Source of the DNA: an uncultured Pirellula sp.
GTDB lineage: Bacteria; Planctomycetota; Planctomycetia; Pirellulales; Pirellulaceae
Assembly (NCBI GenBank): GCA_903858115.1
Contig: CAIOHR010000133.1
Coordinates: 1-62,025, forward strand
Length of the DNA: 62,025 nt
Direction: 5' to 3'
This document shows, in pieces, positions 35,536 through 42,465 of this stretch. The translations under genes were made by a program, and so were the position numbers. The notes beneath the pieces are model-generated. The model ran no database searches and was not told the origin of the DNA. It saw nothing but the letters and a program-made list of their open reading frames with translations. Every line of letters begins with the position of its first letter. The first letter of the stretch is position 1.

Positions 35536-35880
35536 ATCTTTACCCACATCTTTCTGACTTTGCTCCCCTCGCCCCTTTTAGGGGCGAGGGGGAGAAAATC
35601 GCAGGGTTTTCGTTTGATTTCAAGGGAGTTAGAATTCTAGATTGAATCAAAATGTGGGTAATGACAAGGTTAGCGCCCATCGGCTCACAGAAGGCAAACC
35701 GAATTTGTTCTTGGTTCTTAGTGCGAAAAGTAATCATCGATCTGGCCGAGAGGTATCGAAAAGACTGCGAAAGAAGGTTCCACCACGAATCGGACGAATC
35801 ATACGAATGAAAAGGCTGAGGTTTTCTTATTCGTGCTATTGGTGCTATTCGCGCTGTTCGTGGTAAAAAATTCTTAGCCT
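35536..35880. repeat. Composite repeat block with a 27-bp hairpin and the ACCACGAAT element
   Basis: A perfect hairpin CCCCTCGCCCCT-TTT-AGGGGCGAGGGG lies at 35565-35591. The flanking segment 35536-35591 is an inverted copy of 37165-37235. A CTAGCGCCC-like unit follows at 35670, then the ACCACGAATCGGACGAAT element (about 35738-35880), which is nearly identical to 37300-37432. No gene is seen in this 550-bp spacer. Confidence 0.85.
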
Positions 35881-35930
35881 ATTACCGACCACTTCTACTT
35901 GGTTCTTTGACAGGCTGGAAGCCTATCCCA

Positions 35931-36554
35931 CTACTCTTGTTCGTTTCGGGCTTCCGCCACGCACCCTGCGAAGCGTTGAGCCAAAATAGGATGCACTTCC
36001 GCCAGCGAGTTTGCAATCGCGGGCCATTGATCCCAGTTCTGCTTTAACAACTCGACTACGTCTGCTTGGTCTTTCGCTCGATACGAACCTAACTTCAACT
36101 CGATTAAGCCGCGTAAGGTGATACACTTCAAACGACCGAGCTCTCCACCATAGTTTCCTGGATGGGAAATCGGCACGGGGCCCAAATTGCTTGGAATACC
36201 TGGGATTCCGCCCTCAGGAATGAAATCCACTTCGATCGACGTTTCCTTGTGCTTCAGTTTCGGCCATCGCCCCGGTCGATGCTCCAGAGCTTGAAAGCCA
36301 GTGATATCCGCTAGTCTTAATAGCGAATCCACCGCATCTTGGGCTACTACAATGTTGATGTCCTGAGTGACACGGCCTGAATATCCATGCTTCCAAACCG
36401 CCCACCCCCCTGCAACGACAGACTGCGTATCCACCGCCAACAACAACTTTTCCAACGACGCAACAACTCTGCCGTATCGACCTGGTAAGTCCCGAGGTTC
36501 CGTTGTTTCAGGATCCAGCGTCAACAGTTGATCTGCTATTTCGAAAATCGACAT
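35931..36554 (-). CDS. Nucleotidyltransferase-like protein (AbiEii/DUF-type)
   Basis: The protein has about 207 residues from the ATG at 36554; a TTG 12 codons upstream is less likely. VVAGGWAVWKHGYSGRVTQD followed by INIVV is the minimal nucleotidyltransferase pattern (GG, then T-x-D-x-D), but the second aspartate is Asn here (DIN). EVDFIPEGG near residue 145 may give the third acidic residue. Relatives act in AbiEii-type toxin systems or are uncharacterised. There is no obvious antitoxin partner. The Asp-to-Asn change could lower or abolish activity. Confidence 0.7.
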   Translation of the reverse strand: MSIFEIADQLLTLDPETTEPRDLPGRYGRVVASLEKLLLAVDTQSVVAGGWAVWKHGYSGRVTQDINIVVAQDAVDSLLRLADITGFQALEHRPGRWPKLKHKETSIEVDFIPEGGIPGIPSNLGPVPISHPGNYGGELGRLKCITLRGLIELKLGSYRAKDQADVVELLKQNWDQWPAIANSLAEVHPILAQRFAGCVAEARNEQE

Positions 36555-37574
36555 GGAAGTATGCGAAAATTCTGCTAATCCGCGGTTCAATAAAATGGCC
36601 GCGAACGATCATAGACATTGCAAAAACTGGGAAGGAATTATCGGGACAATGCATGCTCTATTTTGTTCAACCACGAATAGAACGAATTACGCGAATGTCA
36701 AAGCTCAGATTTTCTTCTTCGTGCTATTCGTGTTATTGGTGGTCAAGCCTCGTCCTTCGCTCTTGCTTCAGGTTGGAAAGTTCTTAGCTCTTCGTTTGTG
36801 TTCTTTGCGTTCTTTTGCGGCTGATGATCAAAAAGTTCGCGGTCGTCGGGTAACTGACTACAGCCGAAGCTCGTGGCTCGATGATAAAAGGGTTGCGTTA
36901 ACCACCGATTTTACGGATGGTCACCGATGAATTCGGGAACCATTTGTTGGGTGAGGATCGGCGATAATCTGCGTTTATCTGTGGTACGATGTAGGCATTT
37001 AGAGTTGGCGGTTGGCGGGTTAACAGCCTACTAAATACTGAATACAAGTTCTTTGTGTGTGTTCTTTGTCAGCAACAAATCTCCGGTTCAGTGATTTGTT
37101 TAGACCTTCTAGGCATAGTAAGGCATTGCTGGCGAAGCCAAGAACCCAATCAGAACGCAGGGCAAAACCCCTCACCCCCAGCCCCTCGCCCCTAAAAGGG
37201 GCGAGGGGAGCAAAGTCAAAAAGATGTGGGTAAAGATGAGGCTAGCGCCCATCGGCTCAGGGGGAAAACCGAATTTGTCCTTAGTGCGAAAAGTAATCAT
37301 CGATCTGGCCGAGAGGTATCGAAAAGACTGCGAAAGAAGGTTCCACCACGAATCGAACGAATCATACGAATGAAAAGGCTGAGGTTTTCTTATTCGTGCT
37401 ATTCGCGCTGTTCGTGGTAAAAAATTCTTACTGAATTCCCTCTCTAAAGCGTCGGGTTGAAATGTTGGTGCTTAGTGCTTGGTGCGGGGTGTGAGTTTGT
37501 TTTCAACGAAGCATCAGGCATGAGGCACGAAACACACTTCTTTTCAACGAAGCACTAGGTACTAAGCACCATTC
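36555..37574. repeat. 1-kb repeat-only spacer
   Basis: No gene is supported here. In order it holds a diverged ACCACGAAT element (36670-36746), an inverted copy of the ACCACAGATAAACGC element (36896-36985), and the 12-bp-arm hairpin CCCCTCGCCCCT-AAA-AGGGGCGAGGGG (37182-37208). Then come a CTAGCGCCCATCGG unit (37243), the ACCACGAAT element (37300-37432) and heptamers (37466-37490). Short open frames on the plus strand are translations of these repeats. Confidence 0.8.
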
Positions 37575-38120
37575 CTAGTTATTTATGCGGGGGGAGGGTT
37601 TCATTGGCATTTCCAGTTGCAAACTACATCCACGATGGATCAAAATCGCCCCCCCTGCTTCCAATGGATTGTATTTCCGACCCTTCAATCCCAAGATTTC
37701 ATATTCCCATTTCCATGGATCTACGATCACGTAATACTTGACACCTTGCTGCGCGTAGAGATCTCTTTTCGATTGCCTGTCTTTGTCCGCCGTGGATTCT
37801 GAAAGAATCTCGATCACCAACTCAGGCACCGTTTCGATAAACTTCTCGGGTAACGCCCCGCATACTAAACTAACGTCCGGACGAACAATCAAATCCTCTT
37901 GGATAATCCAGTCCACATCTTGAATGAGAAAACAGTCTTGGCACCGCTGTTCTTCCATCTGACTAAGAATCCCATGCGCAAACTGACCCGATAGCCATTG
38001 ATGTATTCCAAACGGTGAAGGTGTCATCGCCACCGGGATTCCATACCATAACTCCCAATCCCCTTCCCATTGCTGGTACTCACCTATCGTGTAATGCGGA
38101 ATGTATTTTGGAAAGCCCAT
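37575..38120 (-). CDS. Uma2-family PD-(D/E)XK protein 1
   Basis: The protein has about 181 residues from the ATG at 38120. Five upstream codons to a GTG lie in the heptamer repeat and are discounted. IVRPDVSLVCG and ELVIEILSES give the Asp and Glu of the PD-(D/E)XK core, and YYVIVDPWKWEYEIL is the usual C-terminal strand of Uma2 (DUF820). These proteins are strongly expanded in cyanobacteria and planctomycetes and their role is unknown. It differs clearly from the two Uma2 genes further on. A heptamer array lies directly upstream. Confidence 0.85.
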   Translation of the reverse strand: MGFPKYIPHYTIGEYQQWEGDWELWYGIPVAMTPSPFGIHQWLSGQFAHGILSQMEEQRCQDCFLIQDVDWIIQEDLIVRPDVSLVCGALPEKFIETVPELVIEILSESTADKDRQSKRDLYAQQGVKYYVIVDPWKWEYEILGLKGRKYNPLEAGGAILIHRGCSLQLEMPMKPSPRINN

Positions 38121-38135
38121 GGGGGTGCTTCGCAC

Positions 38136-38165
38136 GTGCTTGGTGCGTTGTGCTTGGTGCGGGTT
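38136..38165. repeat. Heptamer array upstream of Uma2 gene 1
   Basis: Units GTGCTTG/GTGCGTT follow the shared phrase GGTGCTTCGCACGTGCTTGG. The array lies between the Uma2 start (38120) and the end of the nucleotidyltransferase gene (38182). Confidence 0.85.
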
Positions 38166-38181
38166 TGTGGCTAGGAGGGTT

Positions 38182-38748
38182 CTAGTTGCGTTGGAAGAGG
38201 CCGATTGGTTGGGCCAGGATTTCTGGTTCTTCTTTTAATTCTGCTAGCGGTGACAATTCGCATTCGATCAAATCTCGATCCAAACGATTCCCTTGTCGTA
38301 TCACAACGCTTCGAATATCGATCCAGTCTTGCGGGCGGTTGGCAAAAGCTTTCAGTACGACTAGATCCTCTGCGCAACAGGTTCGAATGCTGCCCCCTCC
38401 AGGGACGGTCCATGATGTTGCTCTTGATAAACAATTCGCTTCATACGGCATGCCGCCAAGTGCAAGGTCGATCGAGACATTTGAAACGTCTCTTAATAAC
38501 AAAATTCTAGCCGAAACGGAAAAGCTTTCTGGATTGTCAATTCGAGATTGGTACGTCCTCAAAATGGTTTGAGCGATCTCTCTCTCGTTTCCAAAGTCTG
38601 CCCAAAGTGTTCCGTCTAAATCATCTGTCGTTCTTGACTCGCCCCATCTTTGTAATGCGATACCACCGATGAAGCAAAACCTAAAATCATTCGAGTCGAA
38701 ATACTTTTGTAGCGTAACCGCGGACCGCCATAACTGCGGTTGAATCAT
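38182..38748 (-). CDS. Nucleotidyltransferase-like protein with partner ORF
   Basis: The 188-residue protein contains FCFIGGIALQRWGESRTTDD then LDGTLW: a GG followed by the catalytic D-x-D (DLD) of nucleotidyltransferases of the AbiEii/DUF6036 type. Its ATG overlaps the stop of the small upstream ORF by 4 nt (ATGA). A small protein plus nucleotidyltransferase pair recalls type II or IV toxin-antitoxin organisation, but the pairing is inference. The C-terminal part after residue 120 (CCAEDLVVLKAFANRPQDWI) matches the helical region common to this group. Confidence 0.78.
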   Translation of the reverse strand: MIQPQLWRSAVTLQKYFDSNDFRFCFIGGIALQRWGESRTTDDLDGTLWADFGNEREIAQTILRTYQSRIDNPESFSVSARILLLRDVSNVSIDLALGGMPYEANCLSRATSWTVPGGGSIRTCCAEDLVVLKAFANRPQDWIDIRSVVIRQGNRLDRDLIECELSPLAELKEEPEILAQPIGLFQRN

Positions 38749-38975
38749 TTCGATAGCAATCGCTTGTTCAGCTCAATGACTCTTAGCCGCATCATCCAAG
38801 ATTGAAAAGTAATGAGGCCGTTGATTTCGCTGTTGTCCCTTACGTACGCACCAAGACTCGCAAGCCCGAACTGTTCGTCCTTCTGACGTAGCTCCTCCTC
38901 GCGGATTCGATTCAATTCAGGACCCGCAACTCGCCATGCAGCTATCCAACGTTGCTGCTTTTCTTCTTCCGTCAT
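38745..38975 (-). CDS. Small hypothetical protein, possible partner of the nucleotidyltransferase
   Basis: The protein has about 76 residues, from the ATG at 38975. The frame is open 15 codons further upstream, but those codons lie toward the repeat array. It begins MTEEEKQQRWIAAWRVAGPE and is mainly helical with many charged residues. It overlaps the nucleotidyltransferase gene by 4 nt and would be made first. By position it could be an antitoxin-like or adaptor partner. No domain was recognised. Confidence 0.65.
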   Translation of the reverse strand: MTEEEKQQRWIAAWRVAGPELNRIREEELRQKDEQFGLASLGAYVRDNSEINGLITFQSWMMRLRVIELNKRLLSK

Positions 38976-39000
38976 CTTTCGTTCGTGGCTAGCGCACTTT

Positions 39001-39087
39001 TGGTGCGGGGTGCTTCGCACGTGCTTAGTGCTTGGTGCTTGGTGCGTTGTGCTTGGTGCGTTGTGCTTGGTGCGTTGTGCTTGGTGG
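39001..39087. repeat. Heptamer array upstream of the small ORF/nucleotidyltransferase pair
   Basis: GTGCTTAG, GTGCTTGG and GTGCGTTG units extend over about 85 bases, including the phrase GGTGCTTCGCACGTGCTTAG seen also at 38126. The array ends about 25 bases upstream of the small ORF start. Confidence 0.9.
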
Positions 39088-39226
39088 GACGGACGGAGCG
39101 GTCAACGACATTGGGGCTCACGCAAGGGCGTGAAGACGCAAAGGAAGACAGGTGAGCATTCCTATTGCTCATTCCTAATTTTCAATTCTGAACTCGCCCC
39201 TGACAGGCATGATGCCTATCCCACCT

Positions 39227-39949
39227 TTAAATGGGAAGCGGTTTGTCATTGAGGGTTAACTCAATAAAGTTGAGGATTTCCTCGCTTCCCTTCTCCCACA
39301 CTTGGCCTGCTAACTCGCTCAATATGGAGCGATCCAAGCGCTGATGATTGGCTCGAACCATGCGACGAAAGTCACCAGCATCGTACGATTTTTTCTCCAT
39401 GCTGCGATTCGGTGAAACCAGGGCTGCATACTTGGATACCAGGGCCGCTTCCACCGTTGGATAGCGACTACCTGTCACTTCATCCACAATCACACACTTG
39501 GCCAAGATCGTCTCTTGAAACTTGCCCCACGGCAGCATAACGTCAATCACTGGTTTGGGTTTGCCATCACTATCCAAATCTGTCGGATCCATGAACCGAA
39601 TGACGTTCGATAAATTCACTTGCGTCAACATCGGCCAACGTTTCGCGACCGCTATGGACGCTTTCGCTTTCTGACTATAAGGGACCATAACGTCGACATC
39701 TTGCGTTGCCCTCGGCATCGGCAGATAGCCTACGTAACCGTGCAACCCCATCAAGCACCAATCTTTGATTTGTGCATCGATCATGCACTCGATTACTTCT
39801 TCTGGTGTTACGTCCACGATGCCTCTCCTCAATCGTTTGCGATAGTCCGAGGTTAGTCGGCTGGCAGTTCGAAGCCCATAGGCATGCCCTGATGGCGCTT
39901 GCGGGTCTGTCTCGTCTACGCCTGCAAAGCCTGCTGTCGCTATCAGCAT
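39227..39949 (-). CDS. Nucleotidyltransferase-like protein, possibly truncated at the 5' end
   Basis: The protein has 240 residues from the first ATG at 39949. LMGLHGYVGYLPMPRATQDV then DVMVP carries the D-x-D motif near residue 90. PVIDVMLPWGKFQ near 135 may supply the third acidic residue. The frame stays open and protein-like upstream of the ATG (SLHTPEFLAARHAA) until it meets a stop in the heptamer array at about 40010, without another ATG, GTG or TTG. The original start may have been lost when the array arose. The function is unknown; the gene may be a stand-alone member of the island. Confidence 0.68.
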   Translation of the reverse strand: MLIATAGFAGVDETDPQAPSGHAYGLRTASRLTSDYRKRLRRGIVDVTPEEVIECMIDAQIKDWCLMGLHGYVGYLPMPRATQDVDVMVPYSQKAKASIAVAKRWPMLTQVNLSNVIRFMDPTDLDSDGKPKPVIDVMLPWGKFQETILAKCVIVDEVTGSRYPTVEAALVSKYAALVSPNRSMEKKSYDAGDFRRMVRANHQRLDRSILSELAGQVWEKGSEEILNFIELTLNDKPLPI

Positions 39950-40004
39950 CGCCGCATGGCGAGCTGCTAAAAATTCTGGAGTGTGGAGGGAAATGGGTTT
40001 GACG

Positions 40005-40056
40005 AGCTTAGTGCTTAGTGCTTAGTGCTTAGTGCTTGGTGCTTGGTGCTTGGTGC
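40005..40056. repeat. Heptamer array upstream of the third nucleotidyltransferase gene
   Basis: Seven units of GCTTAGT/GCTTGGT are followed by a CTAGCGCACTCCGGTTCA unit at 40058-40078, which ends at the stop region of the next Uma2 gene. Confidence 0.9.
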
Positions 40057-40084
40057 GGGGCTAGCGCACTCCGGTTCATTAGAG

Positions 40085-40645
40085 TTAGCTGCCTTCGAAT
40101 AAGTCTCGCAGATCGAGTTTGGCGTTGGGCGCAACTAATGGGCTGAGTTGGTCACGGGCTGTGACAACAAATCGCGTTTGATAGTCAGTACCCTCCGGCT
40201 CGCGAAAAACGTGGATACAGTTGGACCGGCAATCTACAATCCAGTACTCGATGATCCTGGCCTCGGCATAAAGTACCCGCTTTACCTCCAAATCCTTGGC
40301 CAACGATGAATCGGCTACTTCAATGGCTAGCTGGACATCTTCGGCTTGCGGATGACGCTCGCGGTAACGCTTCTTCTGAACCCAGAATATGTCCGGCTCC
40401 GGCCGACTTTCCTGTTCCGGCAGATCTACGCCTGTTTGGGCAGTCAGCCGCGTCTTGACTGGGTCAATGTTCTGAGCGGACCAAGTCGTCAAGTAAGCAA
40501 TAAAGTCGTCGTGTAACGGACCGGCAGGATTCATTTCGACGAGCTCTCCTCGAATCAACTCCACCTTTCGATCGACGTGGTCAAATGCTCCGAGATTGAC
40601 CATCGTGTCGTACTCACTTAACGTCAAATGAAGGCTTTGAATCAT
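40085..40645 (-). CDS. Uma2-family PD-(D/E)XK protein 2
   Basis: The 186-residue protein has SRPEPDIFWVQKK and LAIEVADSSL as the acidic residues of the nuclease core, and IIEYWIVDCRSNCIHVFREP as the C-terminal Uma2 motif. It is a close paralogue of the next gene (40913-41473), with shared GELVEMNPAGPLHD and ETGVDLP-like segments. The ATG at 40645 lies 6 bases from a heptamer array. No DNA target or partner is known for this family. Confidence 0.87.
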   Translation of the reverse strand: MIQSLHLTLSEYDTMVNLGAFDHVDRKVELIRGELVEMNPAGPLHDDFIAYLTTWSAQNIDPVKTRLTAQTGVDLPEQESRPEPDIFWVQKKRYRERHPQAEDVQLAIEVADSSLAKDLEVKRVLYAEARIIEYWIVDCRSNCIHVFREPEGTDYQTRFVVTARDQLSPLVAPNAKLDLRDLFEGS

Positions 40646-40651
40646 GGTGCA

Positions 40652-40686
40652 TGACTTAGTGCTTGGTGCTTGGTGCTTAGTGCTTC
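40652..40686. repeat. Heptamer array upstream of Uma2 gene 2
   Basis: About five units GCTTAGT/GCTTGGT abut the start codon of the second Uma2 gene. Farther right, 40740-40830 holds a tandem pair of about 54 bp containing GACAGGCTGGAAGCCTAT, and a CTAACGCCCGTCGG unit lies at 40880. Confidence 0.88.
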
Positions 40687-40912
40687 ATTTACAGAAGGGT
40701 TGGCGGTCGTCGGGTGGATGTTGCCCGGTAACTGATTACCGATTACCGACCACTTCTACTTGGTTCTTTGACAGGCTGGAAGCCTATTGCCGACAACTTC
40801 TACTCAGTTCTTTGACAGGCTGGAAGCCTATCCCACCTTTGGGGTTTGAACTCGTGACTCGCCTCTGCCTAGAAACCGGGGCTAACGCCCGTCGGCTCAT
40901 GGGGACGCGGTG

Positions 40913-41473
40913 CTAGTTGCTGTCGAAGAGTTCATCGAGGTCGAGGAAGGCTTGTGGTGCGATCTTTGGGGCGAGAGCTTCGCTGGGTTTATAGACGCGT
41001 CGCGCCATGTAATCCCCGTCGTCTGGTTCAGTGAAAACATGAATACAATTGGCTGACGCATCTACGATCCAGTATTCTTGTATTTTTGCCTCGGCGTACA
41101 GTCGACGTTTCTCCTCAAGGTCGTAATCAAGGCTACTGTAGGCCACTTCGATAGCCAATTGAACGTCACCTGCTTGCGGATGGGCACGACGGTAGTTCGC
41201 TTTTCGCAACCACATCAGATCCGGCTCTGGACGACTGACTTGATCCGGTAAATCCAAACCGGTTTGCGAAGTGATCCAGGTTTGGGAAGGATCGCAGCTC
41301 CTTACCGACCAATTGGTAAGATATGTAATCAAATAATCATGCAGCGGGCCAGCGGGATTCATTTCGACTAATTCCCCCCGGAACAATTCTACTTTTCGAT
41401 CGAGCATGTCGAACGCACCGCGAAGTACCATCGCGTCGTATTCTGCAAGACTGAGATGAAGAGTAAAGGGCAT
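40913..41473 (-). CDS. Uma2-family PD-(D/E)XK protein 3
   Basis: The protein has about 186 residues from the ATG at 41473, equal in length to its paralogue at 40085-40645. An upstream in-frame extension of 28 codons reads THNSPSTKHQAPSTKHLAF, a direct translation of the heptamer array, and is rejected. SRPEPDLMWLRKA and LAIEVAYSSL form the nuclease core; KIQEYWIVDASANCIHVF closes the domain. The array reaches to about 12 bases from the start codon. Confidence 0.87.
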   Translation of the reverse strand: MPFTLHLSLAEYDAMVLRGAFDMLDRKVELFRGELVEMNPAGPLHDYLITYLTNWSVRSCDPSQTWITSQTGLDLPDQVSRPEPDLMWLRKANYRRAHPQAGDVQLAIEVAYSSLDYDLEEKRRLYAEAKIQEYWIVDASANCIHVFTEPDDGDYMARRVYKPSEALAPKIAPQAFLDLDELFDSN

Positions 41474-41484
41474 AGGGAAAGCGA

Positions 41485-41528
41485 GGTGCTTGGTGCTTGG
41501 TGCTTGGTGCTTAGTGCTTGGTGAGTTG
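41485..41528. repeat. Heptamer array upstream of Uma2 gene 3
   Basis: Six units GTGCTTG/GTGCTTA lie directly upstream of the third Uma2 start. It is the last array of the island. Confidence 0.9.
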
Positions 41529-41700
41529 TGTGTGACCGGCGGAGCGGTCAGCGACATTGGGGCTCACGCAAAGGCGCGAAGAAATACCAGTGGGGGCGTT
41601 TTGTGTTTTCTGCGTGTTTTTGTTGCCGCGATTTTTTGGTTGGGAGCCGGTGGGTTCGTTCTTTCGATGATTCCTAATTCCTAATTCTAAATTCGCCCTC

Positions 41701-41900
41701 GACAGGCAAGATGCCTATCCCACTCGACAGGCAAGATGCCTATCCCACTTGACAGGCAAGATGCCTATCCCACTCGACAGGCAAGATGCCTATCCCACTT
41801 GACAGGCAAGATGCCTATCCCACTCGACAGGCATGATGCCTAACCCACTTGACAGGCAAGATGCCTATCCCACTTGACAGGCAAGATGCCTATCCCACTT
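41701..41900. repeat. Eight tandem copies of a 25-bp palindromic repeat
   Basis: GACAGGCAAGATGCCTATCC followed by CACTT or CACTC is repeated eight times without spacers, starting at 41701, 41726, 41751, 41776, 41801, 41826, 41851 and 41876. The sixth copy differs slightly. Each unit contains AGGCA-AGA-TGCCT, a small hairpin. Single copies occur near 212, 4740 (inverted), 34352, 35911, 39202, 40770 and 40815. Confidence 0.97.
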
Positions 41901-42246
41901 ACTTGCGATTGGCGTCAAATCGGCGCGGACTTCGTTCCTGTCGGTGACCACCGATTCAGTTGAATTAGTTTATTGAATATTGATTGCCCGGCTTAACCCC
42001 GGCTGCTTGCTTAGGCGATTCAGCTTACGTGCTGTCGACTGTTCTGCAACCTGCTATTCGGCCTATTGTGTTGCAAAACCTAACCGACTACCAAAACCTA
42101 TCTTGATAGCAGGATTATAGCGGCGAGGGTTAGCAATTCTCGATTTGCCCCCTACAAATCTAACCAATCACTGGGAACAAGGCGGAAGTGAAAAGCCGGA
42201 AAAGCCATCGGAAGAGGGACTGCCGCAAGGCAGACACGACAAAGCC
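41901..42246. other. Spacer without recognised features
   Basis: About 345 bases between the 25-bp tandem array and the palindromic element at 42247. No gene, hairpin or repeat family was recognised apart from a generally C-rich stretch near 42000-42060. The short plus-strand frame at 42145-42390 crosses the repeat element and lacks protein-like character. Confidence 0.5.
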
Positions 42247-42353
42247 GACAAAAGTCAAAGTAGTAGGCGCATTCCATGTGCCGTCCACCAAGTATGCCAG
42301 CAAATGTCCAAGAGCGGGGGGCACGACGGAGCGTGCCTCCTGCTACTTTTGTC
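42247..42353 (+). repeat. Palindromic GACAAAAGT element, left copy
   Basis: The ends read GACAAAAGTCAAAGTAGTAG and CCTGCTACTTTTGTC, imperfect reverse complements with 9 perfect terminal bases. The middle contains GTGCCGTCC and AAGAGCGG. The copy at 43785-43888 is in the opposite orientation, so the pair brackets the second dehydrogenase gene. Confidence 0.88.
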
Positions 42354-42465
42354 GGCGGTGTCAGACGCAAGATTCGAAAAAATGATGTAGCCGGAAAAGA
42401 TCTCTTGGACCACATTTACAATTTTGCAGCGCGAAGTTTGCAGCGCGAAGAAAGCAGGAATCGAA

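Noticed and set aside
36553..36930. 125-codon plus-strand frame in the repeat spacer
   Set aside because: It runs through the ACCACGAAT element and other repeats and has no family resemblance.
37182..37208. Intrinsic terminator
   Set aside because: The hairpin is strong, but no T-run follows on either strand; it is better described as part of the repeat block.
35384..41528. Integron-like cassette array
   Set aside because: No integrase and no attC-like hairpin sites were seen. The 7-bp arrays have no consistent structure beyond tandem copies.
41474..41557. N-terminal extension of Uma2 gene 3
   Set aside because: It is a translation of the heptamer array; the ATG at 41473 gives the same length as its paralogue.
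41701..41900. CRISPR array
   Set aside because: The 25-bp units are joined head to tail with no spacers between them, and no cas gene is present.
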